DNA of 64,000 nucleotides from Pachypanchax playfairii. Taxonomy: Eukaryota; Chordata; Actinopteri; Cyprinodontiformes; Aplocheilidae. This document shows positions 37,481-50,200 of the stretch, piece by piece (the first letter of the stretch is position 1; every line of letters starts with the position of its first letter). The translations under genes were made by a program, and so were the position numbers. The stretch covers positions 3,171,006 to 3,235,005 of the forward strand of contig SSNP01000015.1 of the NCBI GenBank assembly GCA_006937955.1. The letters are read 5' to 3'. A model generated the notes under the pieces. That model ran no database searches, was not told where the DNA came from, and was given only the letters and a program-made list of their open reading frames with translations.

Positions 37481-37963
37481 CATTTATTCATGATAAACTA
37501 AAACTGATTTTAAATCCTAATTCTTGAAATTAGACTTAATTCGACACTCAGGCCAGAATGACAGAAAGCACGACTTGAATGTCTCTTTGTAAAGTGTCTA
37601 AATATGAGAAATCAATCTGTGACGTCCTAAAAACTTGGACCCCAAAACAACTGAAGTCCACGAGCCGCATCAGATGAACGTTCCAGCATTTTATCATCTG
37701 ACGACTCTGAACGGCGGCTGTACAAGAAGCTCGAGAATGATTAAGATCCAAGTCTCAGGTGTGATCTATTTACAGGTAAATAATGCCTTTCTCAAAATGT
37801 ACTGCTGAACCATCAAGGAATGTTAACGTACTTCACAATCAGGAACTAAACAGTTAAAACTAAAGGCGGGTTCACAAAGTAAATGAAGGTGGACTATATA
37901 CACGTTCCATCAAACTCATCAGGATGATTCAAGAGAAACTGTCTTCTGAAACTGTTGTAAATG

Positions 37964-38054
<91 letters not shown>

Positions 38055-38222
38055 TGTGGGGGGGGTTGTGTGTATTTGCTGTATGAGTGCTTAAGTAAAG
38101 CGGGAACTGTAGAGGAAACAGTGACGTTCACGATCGTGTGCATGCGTTAGCTAGAATTTCCGATGCACTCGGTTCTCCAGAACCTTGTCGGGTTTCACGC
38201 ACTGACCAGAGCAGCTGTTGGT
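37481..38222 (-). other. mink1: Presumed mink1 3' UTR
   Basis: Downstream of the mink1 stop on the minus strand. A possible AATAAA signal is at about 37484-37489 (TTTATT on plus). It contains the long TG/CA microsatellite. The true polyadenylation site may be farther left. Confidence 0.35.
37965..38050. repeat. (TG)43 microsatellite
   Basis: An uninterrupted run of TG dinucleotides about 170 bp past the mink1 stop codon, followed by TACGTG and a G run. If the mink1 3' UTR is as long as inferred, the mRNA carries it as a (CA) repeat. Confidence 0.97.
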
Positions 38223-41200
38223 TCACCAGTTCATGATGCAGTTTCTGTTCAGAGTCATGAAGTACACCTGGCTGCTCCCTCCAGAGCGCACTGAAGCAAA
38301 AAACACCTGAGGAGCAGCACAGACACAAAAAGACGGGATTAGAACTGGAAACATGGTGGAATCGTTTGATCCAACGAAGCTGCATGCAGAAACTTAATGG
38401 TGACGCGTCAGAAGGTTTCTTGGTAAAAAGCAGAGACTTTTTGGGAATCTTGTTATCTCAGACCCTGAGTGATCTGATCCCAGGCATCATCAACATAAAC
38501 CTTTCACTGAAAAACTCATCTTAAAAACAAAAAAACTGCTGAATCTTTGTTTACATCAACAGTATTGATCATATTGAGCAGATTACTGGGACGATGCTGA
38601 TTCTACCTGCTGTGGTTACCATAGCTACAACAGAAAGTGCTGGGTCGACCACAGGTGAAGAATCTTTGCAGGGTTTTGAGGTGACACAAAGAGAGTTTGA
38701 GTTGTTTATCAAGTAGTTTCACAGAAACAGCTGTAGGCTACTGATGTCCTGTTGCTGATCAGCTGACAGCCTACTGCGTGTCACATGGTCCTGTTAAACA
38801 GATAACAGATCAGATCACTCCAGACGGACTCGGTCTGAACAGATGACGCTTGAAGGCAACCGGTCGGGATCTCGAGTTTTACACCTGGTGGTTTTACTGG
38901 AACGCTCCAGGACAGAGTTTGAGCCTCTTACCTTGTCGTTTCTCTCACAAAGGAACTTCAGCCTTTGAGCTCTTTTGTGCATGAACACGCCGTCCAGATG
39001 ACCCGTCTCCACAGAGCGGATCTCAATGGCCTTTTCCCCCCAGCCCATGATCTGGTTGGAGCAGATATGAGCTGGAGAACAGAAGAGTAACATGAGCATC
39101 TTAAACACAACCAGTTTGAATCTAAGATCTGGTGGTCTGGTTTGGGTCGTACCAACAGAGGTGGGCATCTCGCCCCACTGCAGAACAACGTCCTTTATGA
39201 TGCGTCCGTAGGTATTGACGTAAACGCCTTCGTCCTCGTAGCACAGCAGCATCTCCATGCCATCGGAGTTTGGCAGGAACACAATGGCGTGTGGCGTCAC
39301 TTGACTTTGGATCTGTTGACAGCAGAGAGAATAAGATGCTGCAGGTTTCACTCCAGCTCAGACTAACAGCTTTACAACTTACATGAACAGGGATATAGAT
39401 ATCATAGTTGTTTCCAGAGTCCACATCGATAGCATGGAAGCCAGCACAAGAACCATAGATGACCTTTAACCTCTGGCCTTCTTCTACTGTCAGGTCAACC
39501 AGGACAGGCCTGTGTGGCAGGTCTGCAAACGACTGTTTTAAAGATAAATGGAAGAAGATGATCAGCTGGATCCTCTGATTGACTGATCCTGCTCAAATGA
39601 AAGAGACTCACCTTGAAGGCCATAAATTTGTGATAAGGTTTGGGCGCCCAGGCATAAACTTCCACGGCGTTCTTTAAAGCGATCACCAGGAACTTTATCC
39701 TCTCATATTTCACTGGACGGAACAAAACCAGCTGACATTAGACACTAGGAATCAATAATTCACTAATCTAAATGTATTCTTCAGAATTTCTCTGGAGTGA
39801 AACAGATAAATAACCATCTGCTACGTACCAACTTTGTAGTGTACACAGCCCTCCATCTCCCCCACAGTGGTCCATCCCTGCTTCTTCTCCACCTCAGGGT
39901 CATTGTGGAGGATCTTATTCCTCAGCCACGCCAGGTAGTAAACACGCACCTTGTTTTTCTTGCCTTTAAAAATCACAAAAATATTTGCATCCAGGGTGAA
40001 AGAAGTCGAGTTACAGTCCGGCGTATTTGATTTTAATGCCTCGTTCGTGTGTTTAAACCGGAGAGAAAGTCTAACGGCGCCGAGCAGCAGTTATTCTACC
40101 TGATATGGTGATGAGCAGATTGAGACCCTCCAGGACGTCCATCTGCTGGAACCTGCGGGAGTTGATGAGGGGGTAAACTTTCCCCTGACCACTTCGGTCC
40201 AGCAGCTTTAAGCCGTTCTCTGTGCCGACCAACAGGTTCACGCCTGGAGACATAAAACATTATGAATACAGTCTTTTTATCTAACAGACTAAAATCAATT
40301 TAGATAAAACATGTAATTCAGTCACTAAATCTCCTCCAGAATCCATTTTTTAAAGTCATTTTTAAATTGAATTTTAGCATTTAGTCACATTTACTGCACA
40401 CATTAAAGAAATAAGAGCTTAAATATTTAAACTTTGAACAAAGCAGGTTTAAATACATAGTAATATGTCAGTATTGAGCGTTTGCAGCCTGAAATATTTA
40501 TTAATTATTTCCTTTTTATTTATAAAGCACCAGTTTGTGACAGTAGTCATTTCAAGGCACTTAAATATCCCAGACTTTGAATAATAAGGTTGATGGGTTG
40601 TGTGTTGTCTTCATTTTGTTCCTCACCCCACAGTGCAGCACACAGGATCTCAGAGTTGAACCTCTTCTTGTACTTGCGGATCTCAGGCGTGTCGTTAGGC
40701 GGTCGTGTGTTTGTAGGATTGACATTGACCATGGATCCTTTCCTCACCTCCATCTTCAGCTGCTCAAACCTGGAGCCTGCAGATGGAGGTGAGACTCAGG
40801 AAGAACTTGCCAAAAATGTATAAATAAACAATTTGCTTCATATTTTTTTTAGTTGGAGACATTTCTACTTATAGCACTGAACCCCAAAAAGTTTAAACAT
40901 TGTGTAAAATGTAAATAAAAACAGGATGCAACAGTTTGCTAATCTTATAAACACATTCCTGATAAAACAGACATTTTACCATTTTATTTAAAATATGAGC
41001 TTCTTTTGAACTTGACGTCAGCAACACAGTCTGATAATAAGCTGAATCATCCTGCTACTCTTTAGTCTGTAGTTTCCAAAAATAATTTTTAATTTGGATC
41101 AAATCTGACTACAGAATAATTTTTCACTTCACCTCAGAACATTTTAAATGATCGCTAGTCCCCCTGGTGTTTGTGGATCGTACAGAGCCCATAAAATAGA

Positions 41201-44200
41201 TGCATGCAGTTTTAACCTTTGACCCTTGTGCATTGAGATTCCTCCTGATCCTTTGAACGGTGGAATCTAAAAGTTTAGTCTTCAAAATGTGATGTTGAGA
41301 GACAAACTTTCTCAAACTGTTCTGATGTTATTAGATTCAGTTTGTGACAGATGTATGAACTTCTGCCCATCTTCACGTCTGACAGGCTCTGCCTCTCTGT
41401 AATTATTATACTATTATCAGCCATTATTTTCAATGAAATCCAACATATCTCAGTTTTAACAGATTTTATGTTCCATTGGGAATAAAATATGATTTACAAA
41501 ATGTTGAATTCCTCCTTATAATTAGATTGTTTCATGCATCTCAACATTTTTTGGAATCGGGGTTGTAAATTCCAGCTGTCATGTTATTTTTTAAGGTTTT
41601 CACAGCAACAGACATGAAATTCGAAGCAGAGAACATCTCTGTAGTGACATGCAGATATCCTCCTCAGACCAGATGGTACATTTTTACATTCCTCCCTTTC
41701 AAGCCACCAGTTTGAAACGTATATGACATTGAAAACCATTTCAGGGAAGTAAAAAAGAACTAAAAAACTCTGCAGCATAATATTTAATCCAAGCAGATGT
41801 TAGGGGACATTTAAAGAGCTTGTAACTTACTGCTGATTGACATGTTATCCCCTGTTCCTCCTGGAGACTGATACATGCCAAGATCCACAAAAGTTGTGAA
41901 GGAAGACTTCCCAGACGCCTTCACCAAACCTCTGGACTGATACTGAGGAGCAGAGCGCGTCCATGAGACGCACACGTCAACATTAAAGCAACACAAACCT
42001 TCATTTCTTTGTACTTAAACCATTTAAATCTGCACTATAGTGATACTTATCAGTAATATTTACATCATAAACAGAGTCTTTCCCTGGAGAGGAGTGAGTG
42101 GCTGAATCAGTGGGGGAGTGGGAAGGCTGCACCACATCTGGCAAGTTAGTGTATCCATTATGGCTCCTCTTCTCTGGAGTCTTTCAGGTAAAACAAACAT
42201 AATATATATTACATAATGACAACAGATTGAAACTTTACTAAATAAAATACTGCAGCTAACATTTTCATAACCACTTAAAACTTGACAGACCTTCATCCTC
42301 TTTATGTTTAATAGCTTAAAACGCCCGTTAGTGCCTGTGTAGCTCTTGCATACAACTGTTAAGGTTTTTCTGTTGTCCATCAACAAAAATGAGCCAAAAC
42401 TGCTTCAGAATAACTTCTAGCTATGAAGCAACGTGTCAGTGAATATCCCAGATATGGATTTTTATAGTAAAAACAACAAAAAAAATCATCTAAAAAGAGT
42501 GGAAACATTCAGAGTTATTAACCTTCGGTGTTGATGACAAATTTATGTTAACTGTGTGCACACATGATTTATTCATAGAACTTGCAAAACACTTTCTTAA
42601 AGCTGATATGTCATATTGTTGATAAATGGAGAGATAATTGAGCCCTGAGAGGATTTCAGCTGACCACTCAGACAGTGACAGAAATCACTGGAGTAATTTA
42701 TTACTGTTGGCATCAGAATAATCTAATTCTTCCTGTGTGCACATTGTGTCTCTGTCAGGCTATTGATTAAGACTGAAAAAGTAGTAACTTCCTTTTTTTA
42801 TGATGTTTAGTAAAACGGTACCTAAAAATACACACAGAGTCGCTTTTCCAACTCATTAACTGAAAAATATGCTGTTCTAGTTGTCGCCCCAGACATTTCA
42901 GATATTGCCTCTGGTAAACTAACAGTTTTTAGCTAGAGGGGAGCTTAAGGCAACATACATTGTGAAATTTAGCCATTTTTAAGCTGACCACCAGCAGATC
43001 TACAACATCTTGTGAAACCACCAATTTAAACGGTTATTTAACTTTTAAAGCGTATCCGGGTCATAATTTACACTTCATGCTTTCAGATTTCAACTGCTAC
43101 CAAAATTGTGCTGCACAACGTGTGACCTTTTCCACGTGTTGTAAGTGTTGCTCTAAATTCTGTGAATTTCTGTGCGATTTTACAGTGACAGTAAAAGAAA
43201 AGAACCATCAACATATTTAACCTCTAATAGAATTCTGTTTTTCAGGACATAAAGAAAAATATCTAAATCTATGTTTACATACGAAAAAACTTTGTCTCAA
43301 AATTTGACCTTCATAATAAATAAATAAGAATTTACATGAATATTTTTTGCCCTTATTCTCAGAGTGATTGATGTTAAAAAAGAGGAAGAGAACAAGTTTT
43401 CATGGACATATTTTTTTCTTCCAAAAGATGAAAAATTAAAGAAAAATCTATCAATCAAAACGGAGTTTGTAGATTATAAAAAGTGCTTGAATTCTGGTGT
43501 GTTGAAATCAAAACGCACAGATTTTTGTAAAATCTGTCGTCACTGACAGTAAATAAATTAAACATCACACAGTGTTGATCTCACCAGGATATCACGATGC
43601 ATTTTAAAGATGATTACATGTGACTCACCCTCTGCACCAGCATGGTCTGATCCCCGTAACCTCCAGCTTGCTCTCCCTCTTCCACCTCGCCCTCATCTTC
43701 ATGAACCACCATGGTGTTGACTGAATCAGTGTCGGCATCCTTGTGACTAAATTTTAAAAGCGAGGACGACAAACGGCTGATCGATTTGTTGTTTTCTTAT
43801 TCGTTAAAGTTTGTTTGCGCGAGCGTTACCGATCTGTGGGGCTTTCCTCTTCCTCTGGGCCCTCGCCACTCTCGCTCTCTTCACTGCTCTCACTGCTTTC
43901 AGAGGAGGAGGAGTAATCATTGGCCTTGACGGGGGGCCTTGGCGGCTCCTCAGCACGCTCCTTGGCGAAGAGGCCGTGGTCCTGCACATACAAACACTAC
44001 TGTTTACACTGAAAACCATTAAAAACACAGTCTCCATAAGCAACGATGAACACAGTGATAAATAAACACTGTATTTCTAACACATTCCAAAACACCGACA
44101 GTCCAATAGTACTTAAATCCCAATGTATGTGAGTCAAACGCAGGATGTCCATATAGTGACAGAATGTACACAAACACATGATGCATCCAATGAGCGTGCA

Positions 44201-47200
44201 GTCGAATGTTCATAAACAGTTTTTAAAAATGTGAAAAATGAAATAGAAAATTCATGCATGAATAAAGAACCTTGCATCACATTAGAAGACTATGATACTA
44301 ACCTCCCCTATAGCTCTCTTGTAACTCTGCATGTTTGAGGTAAAGTCAAGAAACAGCGAGTTGAGAAAAGGACAAACATGAGGAGCAACAGTAACGTGTC
44401 TGAAGTGGACATGCAACTTATTACCAAAGATGATTTAAACATTCTGTTAAATCAACAACATTCTGTCATTTCGCTCCATTTGCATTAACAAGCTTCAACA
44501 TTTTTCTATCTCACGGGTGAATTTTTTTATTTATTTTTTTTTACATGGGTTTACTTCATCTGTGATGTCATAATTAGACCTACAGCTCAACATGCAGCAG
44601 AGTTTTGCTTCTTGTTCCTTTAACACGAGGTGATGACTCATGGTGCTGCAAATCCAAGAAAAAAACTGTAATATTTGTTTACTGCTGTTAAATGTGGACT
44701 TAAAATTGCCACTTTTGATTACATGCCAAATAAAGACACTTATGAGCGTGCCTGTCCACACGTGAACATCACATGGAAATAATAGTCTTGTAATAATAAG
44801 CGTCTTTTATGGCTGAAAGCAGCTTATCATGTACTAAGTTTAGTTTAAACGGTTCTAAATAGATATAGAAACAGGAAATTGGCTTCATGTATGTAACCTT
44901 TTATAAATCTGATACCGTTTCATAAAGAGGGGATGGCAGACTGTAATATTTATTACAGTTTATTAGAATGACCTACAGCAGGGCGCCCAGGACGAGAGGA
45001 GGTTCGAGACTCTCCCGGCTTATGGCGACTTTCATGAGAGAGGATGGGTGACTCCATTTTGGAGGAACCTGGAAAAAACACACACACCAAAAAAAAATGT
45101 GTCAGTGTGTTGTAATTCTGAAATAAGACTTCCAGCAGGGACCATCTGCTCCAGAACAGGCACTCACTGAGGATACGATGCCTCTCCAGGGAGCCAGTCT
45201 GGGGCAGATTGGAAATGATGCTCATGCTGTCTCCTCTTTCCCAGCGATCATTGCGGCTCAGATCTGGATTGCTGCCACGAGGATACAGTCATGTCAAGAT
45301 GTTATTACAACTAATCACTGCTTCAAATGAAATATCTGATGCAAACACTTGGCTGTCTTCAGTACCTGGCTCTCACTGGGTGTCGAATGCCAGAGGTAAG
45401 GTTGGTGTTGAGAGCTGTAGCAATAGATGCAGTCCTCTGGGGAATCTGAGATATGAAATTATCAAACTTTATATTAACTTTAAAAAAATACTTGATATGT
45501 TGGTCATCTTTTGGGTTTCAAACCCAACCACTGGATCTTACCTTAGGTGGGAGCTCAACATCTGGCAGGCGGATCCAGGGACCACGATCCTCCCTGATCT
45601 GAAGTCCCTGTGGTCCTGGAGTTTCAGAAGTGGGGTCAGAGTTCTGGCGTACAAGCTCCCTGGAATGGATGGGACGGGGTGTGGGGGTGAGGGAGGGATC
45701 CTGGGTGGGGAAGGCGGACATATTCTTAGTGGGCTGGTCACAGAGGGACTGAGAGCGAGGGACAGGGGCAGCATAAGGCTTCAGAGGAACCAAGTGAGCC
45801 ATCTGGAACTGCAGAGGAGCAAGAGACCACCAAGAGGGAAGAGCAGCAGCCGAGTGGCAGGAGGAGCAAACAAGATCGGAAAAGCCCAGAAGAATGTGTT
45901 GAATAAAGACGAAGAAAACAAAACAAAGTTGGAAAGAAAAAGCAAAAATAAATAAACAAGATAGCAAAGATAATAAAGGGTAAAGCAGCTAAAGAGTTAA
46001 AGGAAGAAAAGTATCAGCATGTTGATAAACAGACTCTCACACCCACCTTCCCCTGACCCCCTTGGGGTTCAACTGGCCTCTGCATCGGTGGAGTCTGTGC
46101 AGACTGGACCATTCCTGACTGGCTGATCGAGTCAGAGCGCGACTGGATGGCCGTGTCAGAGACAGTGGTGCAGATTTTGGGTGAACCCTGTCTGTTTAGC
46201 TTACTTCTCTCCTCCACCTGGAATAAGAAACAATCCCAGAGGGATTTTAACGTAGCGGTGAAAGTTGCCTGTTAAGCTTCAAACACAGGGAACAGCGTTA
46301 CCTCACGGGCCCAGCTGGGTTTGTTATTGGCCTCCAGGTTTTTGTTATAATGGTAGAGCTGGGGCTTCTTCTCTTGCTGCTGTTGCAGAGACACCAGGTA
46401 AGCATGTTCCTGCTGCAGCTGCCTCTGCAGCCGCTCCGACTGACGCTGCTCCTCAAGCTGTTTGCGCTTGTACTCCTGAGGAAAGTAAAAATAAAGCTCA
46501 TCACAAACAAAGACCGATACGTGTGCAAACATGAATATAGTTTCACTAAAAGAAACACTTCTGATAGTTTCAGATTAAAAAAAGTCCCACAGCCTAGAAC
46601 TCTTGTGTCAGTCCAGATGAAAAGAATATTGATCCTGCAGTTCATTGTTTTTGTGTTATACTGGAAACAACAAAGGTGGGTCTGTTGACTTATTGTTTTT
46701 CAGTATTAAAATAGATTTTTAAATCTTTATTATGAACAATATAGTCATGTGCCAAGAATATATAATACACAGTAATACTAATGTCCACAGAGACTAACTC
46801 CAATTAGTTATTTTACCATGTCAAATCATTAGATTGTGATATATTTACATAGAAAGGTGTAAATTGTCCATGGATTTTGGGAAACACATGGTAATTTGTT
46901 CATTTAAAAGGTGTTTTGTAGATTTTGCACACACAGTTTTGGGATGTAGCTCAATTTAAACTACAACAAAAGGTTCCGTGTTACTGGAAACAACTCCAAC
47001 GTTCTACAGGAGGCTGATAAAAACAAGCGTGTGGCAATCCCACCTTTCAAATGAAGCAAGATTTACTTCCGAACTGAACCACCCCCCCACCCCACAAATT
47101 CATAAAAATCTAGGTCACTGCATCTCTTTTTAAGATGGGACCATTATTATTAAAGCTGCAATCATTTTATAAAAACATCTAAAATCTCCAGATCTAAACT

Positions 47201-50200
47201 TACAGAAGATCTCTAACAGCGTTCGTCTCAGCTCACTTATATGATCAATTTTTTTTCATGAAAGCAGCAGGAAGCTGACACAGGAAGTTCATTTCAGTTC
47301 TTATCAGATCTCATTTAAGTCTTAATAACAAGACTAAGACAAGGGAAATGTTCTGGAAGCAAACACAGAAATGATTAGTTACCATGAGCAGCGCCTGTTC
47401 CTGAAGCAGCTGCTGCTGAAGGATTTCTAACTGCCTCTGCTCTTCTTCTAACTTGTGTCTTATAAACTCCTGCAGTGAGGTAAAAAGGGTTTAAAAAAAG
47501 GAGATCAAACAACGTGGGAGAGGGGTAGAAAAAAGACAAAAATATGAGTTATGTAATACCCTTATTAAGCAAAGACATTAACTTTATTAAAAAACTGTTT
47601 GGACAATAGAGACTGATAAATGCAACATCATAGCACTAACACAGATACTGCAGCTGAATTCTGGAATCATGTTAAAACGTAAGACTGTAATGATAAAAAT
47701 TCAGTTTGTAGAACTAAAAGGTGATCTGATGCTGCTGAGACGCAGAGAGCTCTCCCACAGAAAGCTCGTCTCTGAGTAAATACACTAATTTAGACCCTTG
47801 CTGCTATGGCAACCCACTCATGGAATTTCACCACCAGAGCAACTTGTGATGCGCTGCTGGTGGACACGCCCCCTCCACTTCACACCGATTGGCTGACTGC
47901 AGCTCTGCTTGTCCTGCGGTTGGTTACCTGCTCTCTCTCTGCCATCCTTCTATCTTCCTCTCTTCTCATATCGTCGAGTCTCCGATGGGGACCTTTTTCT
48001 TGCTGCCTCACAATCTCTCGCTCTTTTCTCTGTTGCTGGGAGAGGGGTGACAGGAAATAGAGAAATGAGGAATTATCCTGCTCATGAGCCAATTCTCTGA
48101 CAAAAAAAAAAAAAAGCAGCAGAGTATTTTGAATCTTTCTCTCAAACAGTAAACCTTTGACAGGAAGCAGCATATATGTTTGTTATTTGTGGTGAAATCA
48201 GACCCTTGACTCGGCACAAAACACATCAGCTATTTGTGACTTTACTGCTGGACTAAAGCACCAAGAGGTCGAGGAAGATAAAGACGGTGCTACTTCACTG
48301 CAGCACAATAAATTATTGCACAATACAACTGGTTACATATACCACTCTGAAATCCCACAGATCTCACAGCTGACACTTTGATGGCAGCCCACCAATTAGC
48401 AGTTACATGTGTCTGTCTTTCAAATGCTTCCTACTTTTCTTTTTATGAATAATGTCCAACATAACAGCCTGTCAACTCAATTACTACATGTCATCTGGAA
48501 ATCCAGTTCAAATGTGAAGTAGAGAAGACAGCATGTTGATGAAGCGGATATATATTCAGATGATGTGTTTATCAAAATGCTGTCAGCTGCTATAATATTG
48601 ACCCGGTGTGTGAACCTCTGTACACACTGTGTGTATCAGATCCTGAAAGGTTAAGAGGATTACATTTCACAAGTGATTAAGATCTGAGATCAGTACGTGT
48701 TCCTGTGTGAACTTTTTACCTGTAAATGTTAAATCATTATCAGTCATTTCTTGGCTCCAACTAGTGTGAAAACAATGAGTTATATTAGTAAGATTATCAC
48801 ACAAAGCCTGCAGGGCTGGTTTGAACTATTCCATAGAAGTGGGATTAGAGTCAAAAACATCTTCAAACTTAAAAATACTTTCACAGTTGTAGTACGTTTA
48901 ACTAATCGAATTTCTCTTCTACATCTTCTAGTGGGAAAAAAATTATAATTTTGAGCAATTTTTTTTTAAACAGGTTAATAATTCATACATGTTTCCAGAA
49001 ATTGAGCAGTTCTTCACTTTGAATAATCGCTTTCTATTCAAAATGTTTTCATTATTTATTATCTAACACTAGTCTCATTGAAGAGCATGTGAATTTTTCA
49101 TCAGTGATTGGATGAAGTTCCGTCATAAAGGCTTTGAAATGAGATGCTTTGCACTGAGAGTAACTATGTCCTGTTTCTTAATTTTTAAATCAGATCTGTT
49201 TGAACTTGTTTCTTCTGTCTGATAATATCTTAAATTCATCTGTACTTCTGTTGACTGAACATTTTCATTAGTTTTGATTTCCAGACAGAAAGGAAACAAA
49301 ATGAATCCTTAAGAATTAAAACTAAGATGAAAGATTTTGATCATTTTGTTGAATGAAACAGACAAAAACCCCGACGTGAGGAAGTTCAGACAGACTGAAT
49401 TTTGTTTTGAAAAGGCGGGACGTGTTAGGAAGTGATCCAGTCCGAGTTGATCTCTGAACAGATGCTGCACGTTTGACTTTTCTCAGAAAGACAAGAATTT
49501 AAACACCCACAGAGATGACAGCCCACTGCTCCTAAAGGGATGGGTCAAATGCAGAGAAACTATTTCCCTAAAGGGATCAATAAATATCAATTATTACTAA
49601 TATTAAAAAGAAAACCTCTGCTCTCGTGCCGTGTTCACACTTTAATGTGATTTACATCAAAAACTGATAAATGTTTAAAGCTGGAGTGCGTAACTTCTGT
49701 AACTTCTGTCGCCCCCTAGCGGAATTTTTGCGTCATTACAACAATAAAGCTGGCGCTTCCATATGACGTAAGCCCAGCTGCCACCGCTTTATCTCTGCCG
49801 TTGTTATTCCAACCGGTATCTGTCTTAATCAAGCTTCAAATTCAGTCTGTTTACTTTACCTGGCTCTATATTTGTTTCAATAAATATCATTTCATTGTTG
49901 AAAAAATCAAGAGAAACCAGTAAAATATAAAAATACTGGTAAAAAAACCTTCAGAGTTCAGGTTGGATTGTTTACAGGTTTGATTGTTCACTTTAATCTA
50001 CATTTAACAGTTTGGTGTTAAAATTTATTAGTCAGCTGTTGGGGCCACAATGATCTATTTGTCTTATTCAGTGAATTTTTTCAGTTTTGACACGATGCAG
50101 AATCCTGCAGTCAGCTACACTGATCTATGACTGACTGAAAAACCGTTACACTGGCAAACTGACAGACACAAACTGACACAGATAGAGACAGAATCAGCTG

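Noticed and set aside
43811..44065. 84-codon plus-strand hydrophobic frame
   Set aside because: Antisense of the mink1 acidic Ser-rich exon 43830-43981; hydrophobicity is the complement of Glu/Ser codons.
45209..45955. 248-codon plus-strand frame
   Set aside because: Lies antisense to mink1 exons 45168-45271, 45366-45445 and 45542-45802, whose minus-strand reading is conserved MINK1 linker. Shadow frame.
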